DNA of 64,000 bases from Salinirubellus salinus. Its GTDB lineage: Archaea > Halobacteriota > Halobacteria > Halobacteriales > Haloarculaceae. How positions within the stretch are numbered: position 1 is the stretch's first letter; every line of letters begins with the position of its first letter. Positions 34,488 through 42,073 of this stretch are shown one piece after another. The position numbers and the translations under genes are program-made. The DNA is taken from assembly GCF_025231485.1 (NCBI RefSeq), contig NZ_CP104004.1, forward strand, positions 124,001-188,000, read 5' to 3'. Under the pieces are notes generated by a model. It did no database searches. It saw only the letters and a program-made list of their open reading frames with translations, and was not told where the DNA came from.

Positions 34488-35765
34488 GTGACCGCTACTG
34501 CCACCAAGACGTTGCAGGCCACGCTCGCGCCCCCAACGGCGCACAAAGAGCGTCGTCTTCAACGGACTGTGGCTACCTACCGTCGTGCCCTCTCCGAATC
34601 GTTCGAGAGTGGCGCTGACACGCAGACTGCGGTCAACGACGTTGTGACGCCGTACACGCTCACGTCCTACGCCAAAGACGCGCTCAAGAGCTATGTCCCG
34701 AAACTGCGGGACACGTACAACGCTTCTGAGTTGAAAGACGACCATCCCGTTCGGTTCACGAACCGTGGCTGGCGTCTCGACCACTCTGAGGAGCGACGAC
34801 ACGAGTTCTGCTGGCGCGTCCCACAGGCAGGACGTGGCAACGCATTCTGGATTCCACTTCGCATCAATCCCGCACAGCGAGAGTTGTGGGATAACCTCCT
34901 CGACGGCGACGTGACAGTCGGCGAGTTTCGACTCCAAGAACACCGCACCAACTGGGTGCTTCACGTCACTGTCGAGTACGAGGTCGCGGAGCCAACTGAA
35001 CCAGACGAACCGACGCACATTGGCTTCGATATTGGCGAATCCAAACTCCTGACGGGCTGTGCCCTTCGGGACGGTACTCCAACCCAACCATACATCTATA
35101 ACGGCAGTCGTGCCCGACACCTCCGCAAGGAGATGTTCACGACGCTCCGTCGCCTCCAAGAGCGAGACGCCGAGTGGCGTATTCAAGAACGATTCGACCA
35201 CTATCAAAACGCCCTCACAGATATTGTCGAGAAGGCGTCTCGTGAAGCCGTCGAGTACGCTCAACAGTTCGAGAACCCCGTTATCGTTCTCGAAGACCTG
35301 TCGTACATCCGTGAACATCTGGACTACGGCAAGTGGATGAACCGCCGTCTCCACAACTGGGCGTTCGCACGACTCACTGGTCGAATCGAGGACAAGGCCC
35401 GTGACGCGGGCATCTGTGTCCGATTCGTGAATCCTGCGTACACCAGTCAGACGTGCCATGAGTGTGGACACATCGGTTCTCGTAGTTCTCAAGCCATGTT
35501 CCGCTGCACGAACGACGAGTGTTGGGTGACGGAGTACCAAGCAGACATTAACGCGTGTGTGAACATCGCACGTCGCGTCAACCCGTGGGGAGAGAGGTGT
35601 GAGCTGAAACTTCACACCGATGACTCGCCACAGGATGGGAGTGCTTGTGACAGCACCACAGGACACCGCGAGCAGAGTCGGCAATCCCGACAGACGACGC
35701 TCGGGGACTTCAGTTCTGAAACCTCCGACGACGAGACTTCCCTTGTAGGAAGCCCCGCCCTTTAG
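34488..35765 (+). CDS. tnpB: TnpB, RNA-guided nuclease of IS1341-type element
   Basis: This is 425 residues from GTG 34488. The RuvC-type site is complete: Asp in GFDIGES (about 181), Glu in VLEDLSY (about 268) and Asp in YQADINAC (about 352). A four-Cys zinc ribbon lies between the last two (CHECG about 323-327; CTNDEC about 340-345). The N-terminal helical domain is present. TnpB proteins cut DNA using an omega-RNA from the element's right end, which here overlaps the stop codon hairpin. All key residues are intact, so it may be functional. The C-terminal tail (about 370-425) is Ser/Thr/Asp-rich. Confidence 0.93.
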   Translation: MTATATKTLQATLAPPTAHKERRLQRTVATYRRALSESFESGADTQTAVNDVVTPYTLTSYAKDALKSYVPKLRDTYNASELKDDHPVRFTNRGWRLDHSEERRHEFCWRVPQAGRGNAFWIPLRINPAQRELWDNLLDGDVTVGEFRLQEHRTNWVLHVTVEYEVAEPTEPDEPTHIGFDIGESKLLTGCALRDGTPTQPYIYNGSRARHLRKEMFTTLRRLQERDAEWRIQERFDHYQNALTDIVEKASREAVEYAQQFENPVIVLEDLSYIREHLDYGKWMNRRLHNWAFARLTGRIEDKARDAGICVRFVNPAYTSQTCHECGHIGSRSSQAMFRCTNDECWVTEYQADINACVNIARRVNPWGERCELKLHTDDSPQDGSACDSTTGHREQSRQSRQTTLGDFSSETSDDETSLVGSPAL

Positions 35766-35784
35766 GGCGGGCGAGGATGTCACG
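35754..35784 (+). ncRNA. Candidate omega-RNA 3' scaffold/right-end hairpin
   Basis: A 7-bp stem CCCGCCC/GGGCGGG with a TTTA loop overlaps the TnpB stop codon, followed by GCGAGGATGTCAC. In this transposon group the RNA extends past this end, and the flanking bases (from about 35784) act as guide. The 5' boundary within tnpB is not visible. Confidence 0.5.
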
Positions 35785-35809
35785 CGTGGATTAGACGCGT
35801 CAATCCGGT

Positions 35810-36340
35810 TTATTTCCCAACCCGCCCGATCCGCTCGATTGTTCGGACGAGTGCGGGAGGGTCGGTCGAGGTTACGACGAGCACACTGGCATCTGTTCGA
35901 GTGATTCGGACGGCCCGTTTTCCCTCGACGATGTATCCGACAGGCCCGTCAAGGCGGATACCCCAGCGGTAGAACGTGGGCTGAACCCGAACACCGAGGC
36001 CACCGAAGTCACCCATCGGTGAAATCTCCGTGGTGGTGATCGACTCTATTTCGGCATACGGGACCTTTCGCGCCCTGAGGTGGAACGGCCACAGGCGCAG
36101 TATCAGGGCGTCATCACGGGCTTCGATTCGAAGGTTCGCCCGATACAGTAGGACTAAGGGGCCGAACACGACCACGAGGACGACCGCAACCCACAGCAGG
36201 ACGTTCGTGCCCGGGCCGGCGTCAGCGATGACACCGACGATCCCCAGTAGTGCAGCGGGGACGCCGCTGATCACCAGCAGTGCCCACAGCCAAGTTTGTC
36301 GGAAGTACTGGGTTTCCTCGTAGTGCGCGGTCGATGCCAC
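35810..36340 (-). CDS. DUF6141-like membrane protein with PH-like domain
   Basis: This is 176 residues from GTG 36340. An upstream ATG (36397) is possible, but minus-strand TTTTATTC lies about 25-30 nt ahead of the GTG, which fits a leaderless transcript. YEETQYFRQTWLWALLV begins the family match, followed by two membrane helices (about 15-35 and 45-65). A beta-rich domain (VPYAEIESITTTEI, GWGIR-type strand, VRITRTDASVLVV) resembles bacterial PH-type domains. Role unknown. It lies outside the transposon. Confidence 0.7.
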   Translation of the reverse strand: MASTAHYEETQYFRQTWLWALLVISGVPAALLGIVGVIADAGPGTNVLLWVAVVLVVVFGPLVLLYRANLRIEARDDALILRLWPFHLRARKVPYAEIESITTTEISPMGDFGGLGVRVQPTFYRWGIRLDGPVGYIVEGKRAVRITRTDASVLVVTSTDPPALVRTIERIGRVGK

Positions 36341-36656
36341 GCCGTCAGTTAGACGGTGAGAATAAAAGACTGAATCGGCACGCTTGGGTATCGGCACTCG
36401 GCTTCCCGGCGATCCAGTATATCTGAGTTCTATGACCGAGGCACTCCGTGCCTACCGACCCAGCCAGAGCGCCACAGGTGCCGAACTGCTGTCCGGGCCA
36501 CAGCCTGTATTCAGTACAGCCTCAACAAACTATCCGCAATTGAGGATTTCAGCGAAGCCCCCTTGTAGCGAAACGTGAGTTTGACGGCATATACGGTATC
36601 GGTAGTGTCCCGGAGCTGTATGGTGATGTTCCTGTGGTTGGAGAACCGCAGGACTC
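36341..36656. other. Intergenic stretch with promoter and a repeat half-site
   Basis: 36501-36521 (CAGCCTGTATTCAGTACAGCC) is a further relative of the short repeat, and is partly self-complementary. The rest shows no gene. Confidence 0.5.
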
Positions 36657-37832
36657 TCAGTTCGCTTTTACCAGTTCCGTGCCGACACGAACAAACTGTC
36701 TCGCCGCGCGCTCCCATGTGTACCGTCGCACCTGCGTCCGGCCATCCGTGACCAGTCCCTCTGCTAGTCGCTCATCCGTCAGTACCTCCTCGATACCGTT
36801 CCGAATCGCTCCAACATCGTATGGATTCACCAGCACCGCGGCGTTCCCACACACCTCCGGTAGCGACGAAACGCTGCTCGTGACTACCGGCGTCCCCATC
36901 GCCATCGCCTCCAGCGGCGGCAGGCCGAACCCCTCGTACAACGACGGAAACGCGAAACAATCGGCTCCGCGATAGAGCCCACGCAACTCAGCATCGGAGA
37001 CGAACCCCACTGAGGTAATCGCCGCGTCGCGTTCGGTCGCAGCATCCACGTCGAGCTGCTGGAAAATACGCTTCGGGGACGGCCCGGCCATCACCAACTC
37101 GTGTGGCAGTCCCGTCTCTCGCTTCAGCCGGGCAAACGCCTCGACCAACCTCGCGACGTTCTTGCGTGGGTTGAGCGACCCGACGAACAACACGTATCGA
37201 TCCGGAAGCTCAGCAGCAACCCCGTCGTGTGACGGCTCCCCGCCGTCCGCGACCAGCGCCGACGCCGATTGCTGCGTGGCCGGCCCTGCTCGGGCCGCAT
37301 CGAGATACGGCTCGGCCAAGCCGTTGTGAATGACGTGTACGTCACTCTCCTCGACCGGGAGGTGCTTGATGATCTCTTCCTTCGAGAACTGCGAGATGGT
37401 CGTGACCGCATCCGCGGCCGCCACCGCCCGCGGCACCGTCGCCCGCCGATACAACCGGTGAACACCCGCCGAATGCCCCCGAATCGCATTCACGTCGTGT
37501 ACCCAGACGACAGTCGGGTACGGCGTCTCATGAATCGGCCCGTTCCCGTTCGGTGCAAGTAATAGGTCAACGTTGGCGAGCGAGGCCCGTCGCGGGAGAA
37601 TCGCTCGCTCCCACACTGCCCCGTAGAGCTGTGAATCGACCACGTAACCGGTCGAATCCAGCGGGAGGTCGGGGAAGTGCTGTTGTGTGTCGGGGTGTCC
37701 AAACAGGACGACCTCGGTATCGTCACGGGCGGCCAGCGCCCGCACCATCTGAACGGCCGCCTGCACCGCGCCGCCGGGTTCATCGACGGAGAACGTCCGG
37801 GCGTTCACACCGACACGGAGGGTATCTTCCAT
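36657..37832 (-). CDS. GT4 family glycosyltransferase
   Basis: This 391-residue protein starts at ATG 37832 ([16 protein letters not shown]). The N-terminal Rossmann domain is followed by the GT-B donor site: [18 protein letters not shown] (about 208-225) and the E-x7-E region [19 protein letters not shown] (about 303-320), then [19 protein letters not shown]. There are no membrane spans, so it acts on the cytosolic face. It transfers a sugar from a nucleotide donor to a lipid-linked or similar glycan. The acceptor cannot be told. It is separated from the other glycan genes by a Nudix gene. Confidence 0.92.
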   Translation of the reverse strand: MEDTLRVGVNARTFSVDEPGGAVQAAVQMVRALAARDDTEVVLFGHPDTQQHFPDLPLDSTGYVVDSQLYGAVWERAILPRRASLANVDLLLAPNGNGPIHETPYPTVVWVHDVNAIRGHSAGVHRLYRRATVPRAVAAADAVTTISQFSKEEIIKHLPVEESDVHVIHNGLAEPYLDAARAGPATQQSASALVADGGEPSHDGVAAELPDRYVLFVGSLNPRKNVARLVEAFARLKRETGLPHELVMAGPSPKRIFQQLDVDAATERDAAITSVGFVSDAELRGLYRGADCFAFPSLYEGFGLPPLEAMAMGTPVVTSSVSSLPEVCGNAAVLVNPYDVGAIRNGIEEVLTDERLAEGLVTDGRTQVRRYTWERAARQFVRVGTELVKAN

Positions 37833-37921
37833 GTATCATATACTGCCTCCCCCGTCTATACCCCGGGTTAACCCCGACGTACCACACATCGTCCACCCCG
37901 AGGTGTCCCGTCCACTCGTCG

Positions 37922-38383
37922 TCAGTCGCCCAGCACAGGCTCGACAGATGTCCAGACTGCACGCTGAACTGCCGTCCCCCTCTCAAGCCGACCCACCGCT
38001 TCTGCGAGCGGTTCGAGCATTGACTCCGGGAGCGCAGCCGGGTCGTGAAACGCCACTCCAACGATGCCCTCGCCCGGATCAGGTGTCGGCTCACCGTCTA
38101 AGGAGACGGCATACAGGTCGTACTCCGTCGTCGCGTCGATACTCCGATGCTGGTACGAACAAGAACCAACCTGTTCTCCGATTGCGGCCGTACAATCGAG
38201 TTCTTCCCGGAGTTCCCGACTCAGCGCCTCGTAGGGTGTCTCTCCCGGTTCGACACCGCCGCCGGGGAGTGAGTGGTATATCGTGCCGTCACTGCGTCGC
38301 TCGCGGGTGAGGAGTACCTGCTCGCCGCGTGTGATGAGGGCTTTCACGCCGACGCGTCGACGTGGCACAGTCGTCGGAGTCAT
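37922..38383 (-). CDS. Nudix hydrolase
   Basis: This is 153 residues from ATG 38383 (MTPTTVPRRRVGVK). The Nudix box is complete: GGGVEPGETPYEALSRELRE followed by ELD (about 41-63). Family members cleave nucleoside diphosphates linked to another group. The position among glycosyltransferase genes suggests nucleotide-sugar or nucleotide-pool housekeeping, but the substrate is not determined by the sequence. Confidence 0.92.
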   Translation of the reverse strand: MTPTTVPRRRVGVKALITRGEQVLLTRERRSDGTIYHSLPGGGVEPGETPYEALSRELREELDCTAAIGEQVGSCSYQHRSIDATTEYDLYAVSLDGEPTPDPGEGIVGVAFHDPAALPESMLEPLAEAVGRLERGTAVQRAVWTSVEPVLGD

Positions 38384-38448
38384 ACTCCACACACGCTCAC
38401 ACAGGATGAGTCAACACGTTAACCTCAGGCATACAATCGAGCGTGATC

Positions 38449-40278
38449 TCAGGGTGACCGGCTGACCGCGCCGAGGTCATACGCGACTAGTACCCGCCCG
38501 TCGGGGAGTTCGACTGCGACAGCGACGGCTGCCTCAGCCCCACCGGCAACCGCCGGGGGCGTCACCGTGTCTGGTGCCGGTTCGACGGCCACGAGGTATC
38601 CATCATCCGGTGGCGTCTCGGGGGTAGTTGCCAACGGCGCGTCGATGTAGAACCCGAAGGTAAACAACGCGAGTTGCTCGGTCGCCGTTGGGGTGAGATA
38701 CACCGGCTCGCCGGAATCGAGTTGCTCGTTCAGCGCGAGTGCGAACGCCCCCTGTTCGTTGTACGAGGCTCCCGCCGTGTTCGCGGACGTCCCGACGACT
38801 GCAACCCCCCCGACCACGAGAACGAGCCCAAGCAGTACCCTGCTTAACCGGCTGTTGAGAACTCCCTGTGCGGCAGCGGGGGCTGTGAGGACGCTATCGG
38901 TGTGTGTGTACGCTCCGTACAGACACACCGCGGCTGTCCCGAGGGCGGTCAGGACGACGAACGGAACGCCGTCTGTCACCGGTATCGCTGGCTTTGCACT
39001 CGCCACCGGCGAGATGCCGGCCAGTCTGAACGAATACAGCAACAGGAGTGTCGCACCCGCAGCGACACCAGCTAGTGCCCCGAGCCGCCCGGCAAGCGCA
39101 TCGTCGAACAGCCCGGCTACCAGCAACGCGCCGGGCACGAACGCTGGAAGCAGGTACCACCCGTGGTTTCCGGTCAGGACGAAGACACCGACGGTGCTGA
39201 CCCCCCACCAGAGCAACCACCCATCGGTCGTAACGCGGCTATCGTCCCCACGATACACTCCGTACCAGATGCTCCAGATGACCGCCGGAAACAGGAAGTA
39301 TATCCACGGATCGAACTGCGCCGGAAGTTCACGGAAGTACGGAAAGCGCATGAACGCAAACGTCGTCTCGAAACTCGTTTCCACGAGGTCTCCCGTCGCC
39401 CGCGCGAGTACCTGCTCACGGATCAGCTCATTGACGAGCGTCTCCCCGTAGCGGAGGTACGCGAGCAACACCCACGGCACCGCAATCGAGATCGTGATAC
39501 CGATGAGTTCGAGCGTCGCTTGCCAGTGCCGCGCGAAGACGTGCCAGCGGACGAGGGCGAGTGGGAGGACGGCGATGACGAAACTCCCGGCGGCGAACCC
39601 CTTGATGAGGAGCGTGATGCCGGCTGCCACTCCGACGGCCCAGAACGCAGCCCGTGGGCGATGGTGTGGACGGGACAGCCCCCCGTTTGCCTCTGTTACC
39701 GACTGCGTGCTGACCAACCGCCAGACCGTGAAGACGAACACCGTTCCGAAGAGGGTGTGGAGCGCGTCCGTCCCCCCGAAGCGGGCGGCGTTGTTCCCCG
39801 TCGCGACGAACGTCGTCGTCAGCCAGAGACCACCCGCTATCGTCGCCCGTCTCCGTCCCAGCAACGAGCGCGTCCCGAGGTACAACACCGGCGCGACGGC
39901 CGTCGCAGCGAGCGCCTGCGGGAGTCGGGCTGCGAACTCTGACGGCCCGAACACGCCCATACTCAGTGTCATCAGCCACATCGACAGCGGTGGCTTCTCC
40001 AAGAACGGCTCGTAGACGATCTCGCCGTTAGACGCAAGCCAGTAGAGGTGTGGAACGAGATAATCCCCCCGTTCGAGCGCGTAGCGGGCTGCAGTCGCGT
40101 AAATCGCCTCGTCCCACCCCCGAAGAGGGTACCCGCCGAGCCCCGGGAGATACAACAAAGACCCGAGCAGGGTGAGCCACGCGGCCGGTGAGCGGAGGCC
40201 CGCTCCGACCCACGTCAGCGCCCGACTGCCATGCGCTGTTGAGAGACGGCGTGTGACCGCTTTTTGAAGATCAGTCAC
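38449..40278 (-). CDS. Polytopic ArnT/PMT-like glycosyltransferase (GT-C)
   Basis: This is 609 residues from GTG 40278, which overlaps the stop of the upstream GT2 gene by 8 nt. Ten or more membrane helices follow the first lumenal loop, which carries the acidic GWDEAIYATAARYALERGD and YEPFLEKPPLSMWLM motifs of the ArnT/dolichyl-phosphate mannosyltransferase superfamily. The C-terminal 130 residues form an outside domain. It uses a polyprenyl-phosphate sugar as donor outside the membrane. The GT2 gene directly upstream probably makes that donor. Confidence 0.88.
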   Translation of the reverse strand: MTDLQKAVTRRLSTAHGSRALTWVGAGLRSPAAWLTLLGSLLYLPGLGGYPLRGWDEAIYATAARYALERGDYLVPHLYWLASNGEIVYEPFLEKPPLSMWLMTLSMGVFGPSEFAARLPQALAATAVAPVLYLGTRSLLGRRRATIAGGLWLTTTFVATGNNAARFGGTDALHTLFGTVFVFTVWRLVSTQSVTEANGGLSRPHHRPRAAFWAVGVAAGITLLIKGFAAGSFVIAVLPLALVRWHVFARHWQATLELIGITISIAVPWVLLAYLRYGETLVNELIREQVLARATGDLVETSFETTFAFMRFPYFRELPAQFDPWIYFLFPAVIWSIWYGVYRGDDSRVTTDGWLLWWGVSTVGVFVLTGNHGWYLLPAFVPGALLVAGLFDDALAGRLGALAGVAAGATLLLLYSFRLAGISPVASAKPAIPVTDGVPFVVLTALGTAAVCLYGAYTHTDSVLTAPAAAQGVLNSRLSRVLLGLVLVVGGVAVVGTSANTAGASYNEQGAFALALNEQLDSGEPVYLTPTATEQLALFTFGFYIDAPLATTPETPPDDGYLVAVEPAPDTVTPPAVAGGAEAAVAVAVELPDGRVLVAYDLGAVSRSP

Positions 40279-41041
40279 GGCCGGCGACCCGCAGCCTCGG
40301 CGTCTGCGAAGCCGGTGTTGGCTGGCGAGGTGGTGTCTTCGACGCCCGGCGGCGGGCACTGAACAACTGTCCGAGCATCCGAACGGGGTCGGTCACCCGG
40401 ACTGTCGTTCCGGGCTGGTCGACCCATTCGACCGGATGTTCGCTGACAGGTATCCCTGCGGCCGCCGCGATGGCCAACAGTTCGGTATCCCACCCGAAGC
40501 CGGTGTTGCGAAGCGTCGGGCGAAGTTGCCACCAGACACTCGCATCCATCGCCTTCGCACCGCACTGTGGGTCGCGAGCGTCGATACCGAGAACTGCGTG
40601 GGCGAGATGGCGATACCCACCGCTGAACACGCGACGATATCCAGTCCGGGTCTGTCTCTCGGCCTGTTGTGGCAGTTGACGGTAGCCGATTGCGAGCGTG
40701 GGGCTGCTGCCACTGACCTGTTCTGCGAGGTGGGCGGCGGACTCGACGCTGGTACTCCCGTCAGCATCGAGAAACAACAGGCGGTCGAAGGAGGTTGCGA
40801 GACGGTCGAACGCGCCGGAGAGCGCCGCTCCCTTCCCCTGTCGCTCAGGCGACCGTGAGACTGTCGCCCCGGCCCGTTCGAGCCGGCGAATCCGCGGGTC
40901 GGCATCTTTGACGCCGTCGAACGGGACATGTATTCGGCCGGGAGCGAGTCGCGTATCGAGGGCCTCAATATACTCGCTCAGTCGGTCGATTGGTGGGCGG
41001 TAGGCTGGCAGGACGATAGCGAGGTCTGTATTGTCTGGCAT
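40271..41041 (-). CDS. GT2 glycosyltransferase
   Basis: This is 256 residues from ATG 41041 (MPDNTDLAIVLPAYRPP); the upstream extension is unlikely. The GT-A fold is marked by IVLPAYRP, the metal-binding FLDADGS (about 92-98) and GAKAMD. The pattern and the lack of a membrane helix resemble polyprenyl-phosphate hexose synthases such as DPM1-type enzymes. Overlap with the ArnT-like gene supports a donor-making role. The sugar is not known. Confidence 0.88.
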   Translation of the reverse strand: MPDNTDLAIVLPAYRPPIDRLSEYIEALDTRLAPGRIHVPFDGVKDADPRIRRLERAGATVSRSPERQGKGAALSGAFDRLATSFDRLLFLDADGSTSVESAAHLAEQVSGSSPTLAIGYRQLPQQAERQTRTGYRRVFSGGYRHLAHAVLGIDARDPQCGAKAMDASVWWQLRPTLRNTGFGWDTELLAIAAAAGIPVSEHPVEWVDQPGTTVRVTDPVRMLGQLFSARRRASKTPPRQPTPASQTPRLRVAGRD

Positions 41042-41106
41042 CGGACTGTGAGGGGTGTAGACCCGGCGAGAGCCGGTGTGGGGTGGGTGGTCTGTCGTCA
41101 GTACGT

Positions 41107-41979
41107 TCAGGCGAACAGCCCAGCCAGTGCCCGCACGGCGGCGACGTTGCCGCCCCACTCACCGAGCATGTAGCGGACGTGCCGCCAGCCATCGCGGAAG
41201 CTCTCTAACTTCGCTTCTCCAACCCGCGGGTGGTAGGTGATCGGCACTTCCTCTACCGAGAGGTCTTCGCGGGCGGCACCGATCAGCATCTCCGAGGCGA
41301 ACTCCATCCCCGTCGTCTGCGGGTTGATTGCATCGAGCGCCTCGCGGGTGAACACGCGGAAGCCGGAGTGGGTGTCGGAGAACTCGGCGGAGAACAGTGC
41401 GTTTAGCATCCGCGTTAGCAGCGGATTGCCGACGTACTGGTGGAGCGGTGGCATCGCACCCGGGAGAATCTCACCATCGAGGCGGGAGCCAATCACCATG
41501 TCGGCATCCGTCTCCAGCATCGTCCGGATGAGCTTCGGCAGCTCGGTGAAGTCGTAAGTGGTGTCCGCATCGCCCATTGCGATGATGTCTCCGCGTGCTG
41601 TAGCGAAGCCATCGAGATACGCTGCACCGTAGCCCTTGCGCTCGGGCTCGGTGACGATGGCTCCGTGATTGCGGGCGATGTCGGGCGTCCGATCAGTCGA
41701 GGAGTCGGCCACGACGATCTCACCAGAGATATTGAGTTCGCGGAGCGCCGTGAGGACGGCCTGTATCACCTCTTCGATCCCCTCCTCTTCGTTGAGCGTC
41801 GGGATGACGACTGACACGACCGGGTCGACCGACGAGGCGGGGCCACAGAGGGTGAACCGACCGCTCTGTGACTCACGGATACTCGCGCCGGCACGCTCAT
41901 CGGGGACGGTCGGCGTCTCGGGCGTTGCGAGAGCCGCATCGATCTCCGACTGTGGGTCGGGGGTCTGCTGCTGTGACAT
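41107..41979 (-). CDS. GT2 dolichyl-phosphate sugar synthase-like (AglJ-type)
   Basis: This is 290 residues from ATG 41979. After a 50-residue disordered leader comes SVVIPTLNEEEGIEEVI, then VADSSTDRTPDIARNHGA and the metal site MGDADTTYDF (about 146-155), then SGFRVFTREALD. It matches family 2 enzymes loading the first sugar on dolichyl phosphate. The C-terminal two-helix anchor common in the family is missing: the protein stops after RALAGLFA, so it may be soluble or peripheral. Confidence 0.88.
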   Translation of the reverse strand: MSQQQTPDPQSEIDAALATPETPTVPDERAGASIRESQSGRFTLCGPASSVDPVVSVVIPTLNEEEGIEEVIQAVLTALRELNISGEIVVADSSTDRTPDIARNHGAIVTEPERKGYGAAYLDGFATARGDIIAMGDADTTYDFTELPKLIRTMLETDADMVIGSRLDGEILPGAMPPLHQYVGNPLLTRMLNALFSAEFSDTHSGFRVFTREALDAINPQTTGMEFASEMLIGAAREDLSVEEVPITYHPRVGEAKLESFRDGWRHVRYMLGEWGGNVAAVRALAGLFA

Positions 41980-42073
41980 ACCCGAGTAAAGGCAGGGGGT
42001 ATCTATCGGGAGACAGTAGCCTCGAACTCACTCGGGTACGTATGGTGGAAACCACCCGCCAGCCGGCGGGCGT

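Larger units (their letters stand above)
34237..35784 (+). mobile_element. IS1341-type (IS200/IS605 group) element: tnpB with small RHH-like gene, no tnpA
   Basis: Two look-alike hairpins with a TTTA loop bound the unit. The left is CCCCGTCCTTTAGGACGGGG (34243-34262), the right CCCGCCCTTTAGGGCGGG (35754-35771), followed by GCGAGGATGTCAC. No TnpA is present, so mobility would need a transposase supplied in trans. The exact ends are inferred. Confidence 0.65.

Noticed and set aside
34398-35783. 461-codon minus-strand open frame opposite tnpB
   Set aside because: Antisense shadow; the plus strand has all TnpB catalytic motifs.
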